A stretch of DNA of 64,000 bases from Cohnella hashimotonis. GTDB taxonomy: Bacteria > Bacillota > Bacilli > Paenibacillales > Paenibacillaceae. The stretch spans positions 3,038,001 to 3,102,000 of the forward strand of contig NZ_JAGRPV010000001.1 of NCBI RefSeq assembly GCF_030014955.1, in the 5' to 3' direction. Of the stretch, positions 1-7,087 are shown piece after piece; positions within the stretch are counted from its first letter, which is position 1; each line of letters starts with the position of its first letter. The notes under the pieces are model-generated. The model did no database searches. It was not told the origin of the DNA and saw only the letters and a program-made list of their open reading frames with translations. Position numbers and translations under genes: made by a program.

Positions 1-281
1 TCGACATCCAAACCAAGCGTTCTCGCTTCGAAATAGCTGCTTGCCAGATGATCGTCCTGCAGATGCGCCAAGATGAATCTCATCTGGGGAATCACCTTTC
101 CGGATGGCGTTTTTACGGTTTCGGCCGCTTCCTTGAAGCGAAGCGTTTCCATCTGAATTTCCTCTGCTATATTCAATATTTCATGGCGGTTAAGCCGTAC
201 CCTGACCGATTGCTCCTGAAGTACAGTCTGGACAGCCAGGGAGACATACCACGCATCGTCGTTTTCCTTCAGTGCCTTCAT
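1..281 (-). CDS. Hypothetical protein, 5' part only (runs off the left edge)
   Basis: An uninterrupted minus-strand frame of 93 codons starts at an ATG preceded by a good ribosome binding site (AGGTGA, 6 bases upstream) and continues past the window edge, so the stop is not visible. The protein begins MKALKENDDAWYVSLAVQTV and is soluble and charged, with no signal peptide or membrane segment in the visible part. I do not recognise the family. It lies downstream of comX on the same strand but is separated from it by a terminator hairpin, so it is probably a separate transcription unit. Confidence 0.6.
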   Translation of the reverse strand, partial: MKALKENDDAWYVSLAVQTVLQEQSVRVRLNRHEILNIAEEIQMETLRFKEAAETVKTPSGKVIPQMRFILAHLQDDHLASSYFEARTLGLDV

Positions 282-448
282 CGTAATCACCTGCAAACCT
301 CGTTTACTTTAGTTTGAAATAAATAGATTTCTTTTGAATGCTTTGCGCTTATATGTTAAAGTTTACCTGTAATTTATTGGTGTTGTCAGTGCAATTTGAG
401 TGCGTAAAGATGCAAAATGATATGCACATTTATTAAAAAACGCGCAAA
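282..448. other. AT-rich intergenic stretch
   Basis: This non-coding DNA lies between the start of the left-edge gene and the comX terminator. It presumably carries the promoter of the left-edge minus-strand gene. I could not identify a convincing -35/-10 pair, and no small reading frame here has a ribosome binding site. Confidence 0.4.
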
Positions 449-478
449 AAACTCGTATCTAATTAAAGATACGAGTTT
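449..478 (-). terminator. comX terminator hairpin
   Basis: A perfect 12-bp inverted repeat (AAACTCGTATCT / AGATACGAGTTT) with a 6-base AATTAA loop lies 24 bases after the comX stop. On the minus strand it is followed by a T-rich tract (TTTTGCGCGTTTTTT). It would end the comX message before the left-edge gene. Confidence 0.75.
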
Positions 479-502
479 ATCACTGGAAATAGGTAGGACT
501 TT

Positions 503-682
503 CTACACCCAATAAGTTTCTTTTGCCGAAGCAGAGTCGTTTTTTACAAATGCTTTTTTAAGAGCGCTTTTTTCATTGTTCTTTAAAGAAAAGAGGCCAA
601 TAGCTGACTCAATCGTTTGATGGTCTGACTTTTTTAGTTGCTTTATTACAGATTTTAGTTCTGAAGGCTGTGCTAGGATCAC
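503..682 (-). CDS. comX: ComX-type quorum-sensing pheromone precursor
   Basis: This short gene encodes a 59-residue peptide. It starts at GTG behind a perfect AGGAGG with 8-base spacing. The layout matches ComX prepeptides: an amphipathic N-terminal half (PSELKSVIKQLKKSD), a central IGLFSLKNNEKSALKKAF resembling the Bacillus 'LIGFDVQETETIIKAY' block, and a variable tail ending KETYWV. Trp58 is the only Trp and is next to last. In Bacillus, ComQ attaches an isoprenyl group to a Trp near the C-terminus of ComX, and the tail is released as the pheromone. The gene is divergent from comP with only 70 bp between the start codons, whereas Bacillus comX sits between comQ and comP on the same strand. 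Base composition is AT-rich like the adjacent comP sensor half. The assignment rests on context plus pattern, not on an alignment score. Confidence 0.82.
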   Translation of the reverse strand: MILAQPSELKSVIKQLKKSDHQTIESAIGLFSLKNNEKSALKKAFVKNDSASAKETYWV

Positions 683-752
683 GGTAATTACCTCCTGGTT
701 GGATAGTTTTTCCTAATCATATTATCACATTTTGTAGAAAGAAGGGCAGGAA
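683..752. promoter_or_regulatory. 70-bp divergent comX / comP control region
   Basis: Two ribosome binding sites face away from each other here: AGGAGG for comX and a purine-rich AGAAGGGCAGG for comP. Any promoters for the two genes must overlap or lie partly inside the opposite gene. On the minus strand TGTGATAAT resembles an extended -10 for comX. No clear -35 element and no ComA-box-like inverted repeat was seen. Confidence 0.4.
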
Positions 753-3071
753 TTGTCGATTAAAAAGACAAATTTATTCATTTTTATTCTATTAATAGGG
801 ATAGTTTCTTGGTTTATCTTTATAACAATGCGTTATCCTTATATGGATTTCAATGTGATTGAAAGAAATGGACACTGGTATGTTAGCCAAATGGACCCAA
901 GAAGTTTAATTACGAAAACAGATCTTCAAATAAATGATGAAATTTTATTTATTAATAAAAATAAAGTGGAAGATTATTATTCAGTTAGACGTTGGGGAGC
1001 GGTGGATCAAGCAAAAGAAATATCGGTAAAGCGAGGAGACTTAATATTTAAGATTCAGACTGATCAACTATCTAAACTTACTAAAGAGGATCTTTTGTCC
1101 GTGTTCGGTGGTTTAAGTTGTTTATTTGTTTCCTTACTATTGCTTTTAGGCATAAAGAATTCTGAATCGGCAAAAAGGTTAGCGATCGTCTTCGTATCAA
1201 TCAGTTTGACATTTCTTAGTCTTGGGGCTTCTATCAGAGGAGATTTACTGGGGAAAATGATTATTGGAGCGGGGTTGGTTACCATTCCAATTGCCATGGT
1301 TCATTTTTTAATCGTGTTTTTAAACGATAAGGGACAAATTAAGCTAGAAACAAAAAACTTAAAATGGTGGTATGCCTCTGTTATCTTTTTTACGTTGCCA
1401 CTCCTTTTTCGCTTCGACAATTTGTCGGTAAATCAATGGATTCATAAGATTTATTCTCTTTGTGAGCTTTTATTTTTTTCAATAGGTGCGCTCATTAATA
1501 TTGTTTATTTAATTTTCATTTATTTAAAACATTGTAAGTCTAATCCTTATCTATCTATGATAATTAAAACTATAATTGTCTTTTTTTCTATTTCAATAAC
1601 GCCGATCGTTTGCTTTTCATTTTTTACAAAAATAATGTTTGGTTTTGAATGGATTAGATCCGGTTATTCCGGTTGGTTTATTCTATTGTTTCCTCTGTCG
1701 TTTACATATCTCATGGTAACTAAAAAAATTTACGATATAGACTTGATTGTTAGAAGAATTATTCTTACTACCGCTGTCTCGATTATTCCAAGTGCCATCA
1801 TTGTTTTAATGATACCATTAATTTATTCCTATAAAATGGAATTAAATCATATGTTCTTAGCATTTACAGTTCTCATCGTTTTAATATCCGTAACCCTGTA
1901 TTCTCTGGAATATTTTACGAACAAATTAGAAAAAACAATTTTTCCACGGAGATATTACCTGCAAAGCTCAATTAAAAAAATAGCAAAAAAATTAGGATTG
2001 ATTTCAAGCTTTACTGAATTAAAAGAATTAGTTTTAAAAGATATTATTGAAATTTTGCAAGTATATGGAGGCGCTATTTTTTTTAAGTATAATGATTCTC
2101 ACGAGTTGATAAGTGAAGGTGCAATATTAGAAAGAGATATTCTTAGTATATTTTCTCAAAAATCTGTAGATTCCGATTTAGTCGTCTTTGAACTTACGCG
2201 TAATCAAGAGTACGTAAGTTACCTGGTGCTTACAAGAAAAAAGACAAATACATACTTAGGTTCTGAAGAAATGCAATGGCTAAACTTAATTACATCGTAT
2301 TTGTCTATTAGCATGGAAAACTTATATTTAATTCGTAAAATGTCACATAAGCTTGAATTGCTTGCAGCCCAGGTTCCAAGTGAAGAAACGGCTAATGATA
2401 TTGCATGGTTTCGTAAACTAATGTTTGAGCTTCAGGAGAAAGAAAGATTCCGTATCGCTACAGATCTGCACGATACAACCATGCAAGACCTGTTCTTTTT
2501 AAAGAGAAAGCTGGCTGCTTTGCTTGATAATTATTCGGACGATTGGCAGGATTCGGAGCAGGCGAAGAGTTTGCTTGATTATATCGATATCATCAATATG
2601 AATTTGCGACAAAGCTGCTTCGAGCTGCATCCTTATTTGCTCCAAGAGCTTGGATTGGTACGGACGATTGACAAGCTTATCGATTTAGAGCAGTCTACCT
2701 TGCCATTTGAAGTCGAGTTCAGGTATGGAGGCATCGATCTCATCGAGTCTTGCAACATGGAGATGAAGCGTCATCTTTTCCGCGTGTTCCAGGAGCTCAT
2801 TAACAATGCGAAAAAACATTCGAATGCAACAAAAGTGAATTTTAATCTGAGTGCTTCTAACGGCAAGCTGGTGATGCAGTACCGTGACAATGGCCTTGGC
2901 TTCTTATCCGAACAGGATCTCGTTCGAGAGATCGGGGGCTCGCATATCGGCCTGGAGCAGTTGAAGAGCAGAATCTTATCCATGCGGGGCGTATTCGAGA
3001 TCAAGTCCGGTCAAGGCAGCGGCATGTCGTTCAGTGCCGTAATCCCGCTTAAAGAAGGAATGACTGCATGA
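753..3071 (+). CDS. comP: ComP-type membrane sensor histidine kinase
   Basis: This is the predicted pheromone receptor kinase: 772 residues, close to Bacillus ComP (about 770). The TTG start is chosen by the purine-rich site just upstream and by the hydrophobic N-terminus. After transmembrane segment 1 (about 7-25) comes a PDZ-like extracytoplasmic domain (about 35-110, with INDEILFINKNKVEDYY). About nine further membrane segments follow (about 115-385), then a GAF-like linker. The HisKA_3 dimerisation domain has phospho-acceptor His573 in ATDLHDTTMQD, and the HATPase domain has ELINNAKKH and YRDNGLGF. The stop overlaps the comA start (ATGA). The first two thirds are very AT-rich (11 G+C in the 60 bases from 1501), and the kinase half approaches the GC level of the flanking genes, so the gene is compositionally mosaic. 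Confidence 0.88.
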   Translation: MSIKKTNLFIFILLIGIVSWFIFITMRYPYMDFNVIERNGHWYVSQMDPRSLITKTDLQINDEILFINKNKVEDYYSVRRWGAVDQAKEISVKRGDLIFKIQTDQLSKLTKEDLLSVFGGLSCLFVSLLLLLGIKNSESAKRLAIVFVSISLTFLSLGASIRGDLLGKMIIGAGLVTIPIAMVHFLIVFLNDKGQIKLETKNLKWWYASVIFFTLPLLFRFDNLSVNQWIHKIYSLCELLFFSIGALINIVYLIFIYLKHCKSNPYLSMIIKTIIVFFSISITPIVCFSFFTKIMFGFEWIRSGYSGWFILLFPLSFTYLMVTKKIYDIDLIVRRIILTTAVSIIPSAIIVLMIPLIYSYKMELNHMFLAFTVLIVLISVTLYSLEYFTNKLEKTIFPRRYYLQSSIKKIAKKLGLISSFTELKELVLKDIIEILQVYGGAIFFKYNDSHELISEGAILERDILSIFSQKSVDSDLVVFELTRNQEYVSYLVLTRKKTNTYLGSEEMQWLNLITSYLSISMENLYLIRKMSHKLELLAAQVPSEETANDIAWFRKLMFELQEKERFRIATDLHDTTMQDLFFLKRKLAALLDNYSDDWQDSEQAKSLLDYIDIINMNLRQSCFELHPYLLQELGLVRTIDKLIDLEQSTLPFEVEFRYGGIDLIESCNMEMKRHLFRVFQELINNAKKHSNATKVNFNLSASNGKLVMQYRDNGLGFLSEQDLVREIGGSHIGLEQLKSRILSMRGVFEIKSGQGSGMSFSAVIPLKEGMTA

Positions 3072-3703
3072 AACGAAAATATAAAACGATCGTCGTGGAT
3101 GATCATCCGTTGATGGCGCAGGCGACGCTGCAGTTGGTCAGCCAGATGGACAGAATCGAGACAGCCGGGTTTGCAAAGAGCGGCGAAGACGCAATTCAGC
3201 TAGCTGCCGCCGTCAGTCCCGATCTGGTGCTGCTGGATTATCAACTGCCGGATCTGAGCGGCACACAGGTTGCAGAGCGGCTAAAGGCGGCGCATCCGAA
3301 CCTCAAGATCATTATTTTCACAGGCGTCGACGTCTCGGACCTGCTTCCTTTTCTGCTGTCCAATCTGATAAGCGGCATTATTTCCAAAGGGGTCACTGAG
3401 TCGACCATGAAGCACATTGTCGCCTGCGTGCTCGACAATCATATCGTGCTGCCGCAGAGCATGATGTCGCAGCTGAAGAGCATGTCCGGCAAAGACAACG
3501 TCGATCAGCTGTTGTCCGAGGAAGAGGTGCTGCTCATGACGCTGATCATCAAGGGCGATACGTACGAGAAGATTGCCGAACGGATGTATATCAGCAAACG
3601 GTCGGTCGACAACTATCTGAGGCGCATCTACGAGAAGCTCGGCGTTCAAACGCGTGCGCAAGCGATCGAGAGATTCGTGCAAAGTTCGCAATACCAGAGT
3701 TGA
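3068..3703 (+). CDS. comA: ComA-type response regulator (NarL/LuxR family)
   Basis: This is a 211-residue two-domain response regulator, like Bacillus ComA (214). The receiver domain (1-120) carries acidic residues D11/D12, phospho-acceptor Asp57 in LLDYQLPDLSG, and the later Thr and Lys positions. The C-terminal LuxR-type helix-turn-helix (about 147-205) contains YEKIAERMYISKRSVDNYLR. It overlaps comP by 4 bp and is followed 13 bp later by comQ, so comP-comA-comQ form one operon. Its DNA is GC-rich (37 G+C in the 60 bases from 3241), unlike the comP sensor half. DegU-type paralogues look alike; the comX/comQ context decides the name. Confidence 0.85.
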   Translation: MKRKYKTIVVDDHPLMAQATLQLVSQMDRIETAGFAKSGEDAIQLAAAVSPDLVLLDYQLPDLSGTQVAERLKAAHPNLKIIIFTGVDVSDLLPFLLSNLISGIISKGVTESTMKHIVACVLDNHIVLPQSMMSQLKSMSGKDNVDQLLSEEEVLLMTLIIKGDTYEKIAERMYISKRSVDNYLRRIYEKLGVQTRAQAIERFVQSSQYQS

Positions 3704-3716
3704 GAGGGAGACGGGC

Positions 3717-4643
3717 ATGGACGAAATTGTGTTGTCAGAGCTGGACCGGATGGTGGATGAATACGCGCGGGATGCGACGTTGAATGCGACGCTGCGGTCC
3801 TTTATCGCCGAAAAAGCTTCCGAGAAGACGTCCTGGGCGGAAATGACCCGCTGCACGCATCGGATGCTGGGTGGGCGGTCTCCCGAACTGGAGCGGCATG
3901 CGGCGCTGACGGAGCTGATCATACTCCTGTTGGACATCGTGGACGATCTGCAGGATCGGGATAGCCCCGGCAGACCTTGGATGACTTGCGAGCCGGCCGT
4001 TACGCTCAACGCGGTACTCGCGATGTTCGCGGCGATTCTCGGCAATTGCGACAGGCAGGGGATTGGTATCAGGATCGGCGGTCTGCTGGCAAGATCGATT
4101 CAAGGGCAGCAGGCAGATATCACTGATAAGGTGCAATCGGAAGAAGATTATTTTCACATGATCTCGGACAAGTCAGGCGCACTGATGCAGCTTGCCGTCT
4201 ATATGGGATATTCGCTCCTCGACGGGATCGATTCCGATGTGCAAGAGACGCTCGACCAGCTGGCCGTATGCGGGGGGATCGTTTCCCAGATTGAAAACGA
4301 CGCGAGAGACGTGCTGAGGCTCGACTTCAAGAACGATCTTTTGCACAAAAAGCATACGCTGCCCGTCCTGTTCATGCTGGAAGACAGTCACGCAGAATTT
4401 CCGGCGCTGGACGAATATTATGAGGGAGTGCTGTCACAGGAGCAATTCGTCGATAGACAACAAGAATTTGTACAGTACGCACGGGATTCGGGCTGCATCG
4501 AATATTGCAAGGTCGTGCAAGCGCTCTACAAAGATAAAGCGAACGAACTGTACGATCTGCTGCCGCCGATGCAAGAGCCGTGGGCGGGGAAGTTCAGAGA
4601 AATATTTGTCCCCGATTATGAGGTTCGGTATAATGCAAGTTGA
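3717..4643 (+). CDS. comQ: ComQ-type isoprenyl transferase that modifies the pheromone
   Basis: This 308-residue member of the trans-isoprenyl-diphosphate-synthase fold has the first aspartate-rich motif D76-D77-L-Q-D80 in LLLDIVDDLQDRD. It has ComQ hallmarks: GQQADITDKVQSEEDYFHMI (Bacillus ComQ has GQHDDITNKSKTEDESL) and HKKHTLPVLFML. The second DDxxD of ordinary farnesyl synthases is replaced by IENDARDVL, as is usual in ComQ. The ATG is preceded by GAGAGGGAG; a longer upstream extension would run into comA. ComQ prenylates the ComX tryptophan in Bacillus. Here it is the last gene of the com operon and GC-rich, so it has the base composition of the host genes rather than of its predicted substrate gene. 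Confidence 0.85.
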   Translation: MDEIVLSELDRMVDEYARDATLNATLRSFIAEKASEKTSWAEMTRCTHRMLGGRSPELERHAALTELIILLLDIVDDLQDRDSPGRPWMTCEPAVTLNAVLAMFAAILGNCDRQGIGIRIGGLLARSIQGQQADITDKVQSEEDYFHMISDKSGALMQLAVYMGYSLLDGIDSDVQETLDQLAVCGGIVSQIENDARDVLRLDFKNDLLHKKHTLPVLFMLEDSHAEFPALDEYYEGVLSQEQFVDRQQEFVQYARDSGCIEYCKVVQALYKDKANELYDLLPPMQEPWAGKFREIFVPDYEVRYNAS

Positions 4644-4660
4644 GAGGGGGGCGTTAGTTG

Positions 4661-4750
4661 ATGGCAAATCACTTTGCCGGAATGCGCTTAACTCATGCAA
4701 AGCCTGCGAATAGGGCGATACTTTGCATGGGGCCGGACTTTCAGCGTTAA
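4661..4750 (+). CDS. Possible 29-residue leader peptide upstream of the EF-G-binding protein
   Basis: The frame starts at ATG, 9 bases after GAGAGGGGGG, which begins at the comQ stop. It encodes a basic peptide beginning MANHFAGMRLTHAK and ending GPDFQR. Its 3' half is folded into the hairpins described in the next entry. Two readings are possible: a ribosome-stalling leader controlling the downstream FusB-type gene, or a small extra gene of the com operon. Nothing in the peptide itself is recognised. Confidence 0.4.
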   Translation: MANHFAGMRLTHAKPANRAILCMGPDFQR

Positions 4751-4821
4751 CCGATCGCCCGTACCAGCGTTATCGTTTCTAATCATGGGCTTTGCACCTA
4801 ATTAGCGTTCCATACTAATTA
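4694..4821 (+). promoter_or_regulatory. Leader with mutually exclusive hairpins (possible attenuator)
   Basis: CATGCAAAG (4694-4702) can pair with CTTTGCATG (4721-4729). The overlapping TGCAAAGCC (4696-4704) can instead pair with GGCTTTGCA (4788-4796). Both pairings are perfect 9-mers and compete for the same bases. A third hairpin, TAATTAG (4799-4805) with CTAATTA (4815-4821), ends at the ribosome binding site AAGGGG of the next gene. This arrangement is typical of translational attenuation. The mechanism is inferred. Confidence 0.45.
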
Positions 4822-4835
4822 AGGGGCTGAAAAGC

Positions 4836-5486
4836 ATGCAACCATTCATTAGAAACCACCAATATAACCTGATTAAAAAACAAGTCGGTCTGCTGCAGCA
4901 CGCCTGCGCGACTGTCGCGGATCCGAGGATTGTCGAATCGGTCCGTTCCAATATGCAGTTCAAGCTCGCAGAGGCGTTTCCCGATGCGAACGAAGCGGCG
5001 CTTGAGATTGTCCAACGCGGATCCGAGCTCGGTACCGCGCCGGAGTTCCAGCTGTATCTGGCTTCTCTGGAGAGTCACCGCATCGCGTTCGAACCCGGGA
5101 CGGAGCAGCAGCTGAAAAAGCTGTATCCGAAGATCAAGAAGCTGAAGCTTCCGGATCTGGCCGCGCTGGATAGGAAAGCGATCAGCTATCTGGGCTGGTC
5201 GGACATCGCTTCGAACAAGCTGTTTATCGTGTACCCGCTGGATGGCCGGCTCGTCGGCATTGAGGGAAGGTTCACGCCGACGAACAAAAAGGGCACCTGT
5301 TTCGTGTGCAATCGGCAGACGGAGGTTGGCCTGTTCACGGCACTTACCAAGTCCAGGCCCGCGAACGCATCGCCGGACTACTACAAGGCGATCGGCAATT
5401 ATATGTGCGCGGACAGCGAGGTTTGCAATCATAACATTACGGATCCGGCGCCGCTCGAGCAATTTTTGAGCAACGTTGTGAAGTAG
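4836..5486 (+). CDS. fbp: FusB/FBP-type elongation factor G-binding protein
   Basis: The protein has 216 residues, the usual length for the FusB/FusC/FBP family. These proteins bind EF-G and help release it from stalled ribosomes, giving low-level fusidic acid tolerance. The N-terminal helical bundle (about 1-135) contains PKIKKLKLPDLAAL. The C-terminal zinc finger carries four cysteines: Cys155 and Cys158 (CFVC) and Cys191 and Cys197 (CADSEVC). The start has AAGGGG 9 bases upstream. The gene follows a structured leader, and the comQ operon may read through into it. It is closed by the strong terminator near 5611. The family call is fairly firm; a real role in antibiotic tolerance is not shown by the sequence. 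Confidence 0.82.
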   Translation: MQPFIRNHQYNLIKKQVGLLQHACATVADPRIVESVRSNMQFKLAEAFPDANEAALEIVQRGSELGTAPEFQLYLASLESHRIAFEPGTEQQLKKLYPKIKKLKLPDLAALDRKAISYLGWSDIASNKLFIVYPLDGRLVGIEGRFTPTNKKGTCFVCNRQTEVGLFTALTKSRPANASPDYYKAIGNYMCADSEVCNHNITDPAPLEQFLSNVVK

Positions 5487-5506
5487 AGGCATCGTTTGTG
5501 AAGAGA

Positions 5507-5590
5507 AGCAAGGGCAGTGGAGCAAGGGCAATGAAGCAAGGGCAGTAAAGCAAGGGCAATGACGTAAGAGCAGTGAAGTAAAGAAAGTAA
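5507..5590. repeat. Six tandem 14-bp purine-rich repeats
   Basis: The unit AGCAAGGGCARTGR is repeated without gaps. The first four copies are near perfect and the last two degenerate (CGTAAGAGCAGTGA, AGTAAAGAAAGTAA). The array lies between the fbp stop and its terminator, so it is transcribed. It is probably a replication-slippage array with no known function. Confidence 0.7.
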
Positions 5591-5610
5591 GGCAGGAAGC
5601 AGAGCAATGA

Positions 5611-5645
5611 ACGGTGAAGCGCATAGGGCTTCACCGTTTTTTTTC
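5611..5645 (+). terminator. Rho-independent terminator of fbp
   Basis: The stem is ACGGTGAAGC / GCTTCACCGT with a 7-base loop, followed by eight T residues. Confidence 0.9.
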
Positions 5646-6040
5646 TTATACTGACTCGGGCGGCGGTGATTCGAAGAGTAGCAAGGATGCTTTTGACGAG
5701 TCGGAGTTTTCGGGATGTCGGGCGAGTCGAATAACCTGCATTTATACATGTATTTTCAACTGGCGCACGAGGCATGATGAAATTCATGCAAATAAGCAGG
5801 TAAATGCGCTGTACGATCCATAAATGAGGTGGAGGGAGGAAAATAACTGCTTTTTGGCAGTTGTTTTGTCCAGATGCGGCGATATCGGCAAAAAAGATGT
5901 ATATTTGCAGGCATTGCAGTGAATGGTCGAATGCGAGTGTTCTACCAAACCGTCCGAACGGCAGTCGAATGAGCCATCGATAGCCTACCGCGCGAATCGA
6001 GTTCAGATGCTAGTCAAATCCGCTGGGCACTCTTCCATGT
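5646..6040. other. Non-coding region between the fbp and nfo 3' ends
   Basis: No reading frame here has a credible ribosome binding site. The one structure seen is AACTGC-TTTTTG-GCAGTT followed by GTTTTG (near 5846-5870), a weak terminator-like hairpin on the plus strand. The convergent nfo gene ends just beyond. Confidence 0.4.
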
Positions 6041-6931
6041 TTAGCACACAGCGGCCGTCTTCACGACGGGTTCGTCGACTTCGCCGCGCAGCAGCGCGAT
6101 CTCGTGCTTGTATGGCGGATTGACGTACTTCTTCGCCCCGATCGACGGCGTCTCGAGCAGCATGGGGAGGCCTTGCAGCTGAGGATGCCGCACGACGTAG
6201 CGGAGAGCATCGAGCCCCATGAAGCCGTGTCCGATATTTTCGTGCCTGTCCTTGCGCGAACCACGCTCGTGCTTGGAATCGTTGATGTGGAGCACTTGAA
6301 GCCGGTCCAGCCCGACGATGCGGTCGAATTCGTCCAGGACGCCGTCAAAGTCGGCGGCGACGTCATAGCCCGCGTCATGGATATGACAAGTGTCGAGGCA
6401 TACGGACAAACGCTCGTTGTGCGTAACGCCACCGATGATACGCGCCAGCTCCTCGAAGCTTCTGCCGCACTCCGTACCTTTGCCTGCCATCGTCTCGAGC
6501 GATACTTGAACGTCAAGCCTTTCGGACAGCACTTCATTTAACCCTTCAACGATCCGGGCGATGCCCGCTTCCGCGCCCGCGCCGACGTGCGATCCGGGAT
6601 GCAGGACAAGCTGCCGGCTGCCAAGCGCTTCGGTGCGCACCAATTCTTCGTGCAGCAGCTCGACGCCGAACTCGAACGTTCGCGGTGAGATTGTGTTGGC
6701 CAGATTGATGATAAAGGGCGCATGAACGACAATGTTCGAAATACCGTGCTCGCGCATATGGGCAGTGCCTAGTTCAATATTGAGCGCTTCGATCGGCTTG
6801 CGGCGGGAATTGTGGGGCGCGCCGGTGTAGATCAGAAACGTATTTGCGCCATACGATGCCGCTTCCTCGCTGGCTTGCAGCAGCATGCGGCTGCCGGACA
6901 TCGATACATGCGAGCCGATTAATAAAGACAT
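6041..6931 (-). CDS. nfo: Endonuclease IV (AP endonuclease)
   Basis: This is a 296-residue TIM-barrel deoxyribonuclease IV that cuts DNA 5' of abasic sites in base-excision repair. The start [13 protein letters not shown] aligns with the family N-terminus. Signature blocks are present: [23 protein letters not shown] and [20 protein letters not shown]. These supply His, Asp and Glu ligands of the trinuclear zinc site. AGGAGG lies 12 bases upstream of the chosen ATG, a little far, but no better in-frame start exists. It follows gcvPB on the same strand after a terminator, so it is probably independently transcribed. Confidence 0.93.
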   Translation of the reverse strand: MSLLIGSHVSMSGSRMLLQASEEAASYGANTFLIYTGAPHNSRRKPIEALNIELGTAHMREHGISNIVVHAPFIINLANTISPRTFEFGVELLHEELVRTEALGSRQLVLHPGSHVGAGAEAGIARIVEGLNEVLSERLDVQVSLETMAGKGTECGRSFEELARIIGGVTHNERLSVCLDTCHIHDAGYDVAADFDGVLDEFDRIVGLDRLQVLHINDSKHERGSRKDRHENIGHGFMGLDALRYVVRHPQLQGLPMLLETPSIGAKKYVNPPYKHEIALLRGEVDEPVVKTAAVC

Positions 6932-7032
6932 GCCTGCATTACGCCTCCTCGGAAGAACAGTTCCATTCGCAAGTAAAATTACGTTGACCTCATCATAAAA
7001 CGCCGGGGGTTTCCGGTCCAATGCCAAATAAA

Positions 7033-7070
7033 TCAAAAGCGCGCAGCCGCTCCGATCAGGAGGGCTGCGC
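7033..7070 (-). terminator. Terminator of the gcv operon
   Basis: On the minus strand GCGCAGCC and GGCTGCGC form an 8-bp stem with a 14-base loop, followed by GCTTTTGATTTATTT. It lies 17 bases after the gcvPB stop. Confidence 0.75.
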
Positions 7071-7087
7071 ATCGGCCAAGCGTATCT

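Noticed and set aside
4420..4713. A 97-codon frame overlapping the comQ 3' end
   Set aside because: It lies in another frame inside comQ with no start signal; comQ homology covers the same bases.
5614..6123. Short plus-strand frames between fbp and nfo
   Set aside because: They begin inside the fbp terminator or overlap the nfo 3' end and have no ribosome binding site.
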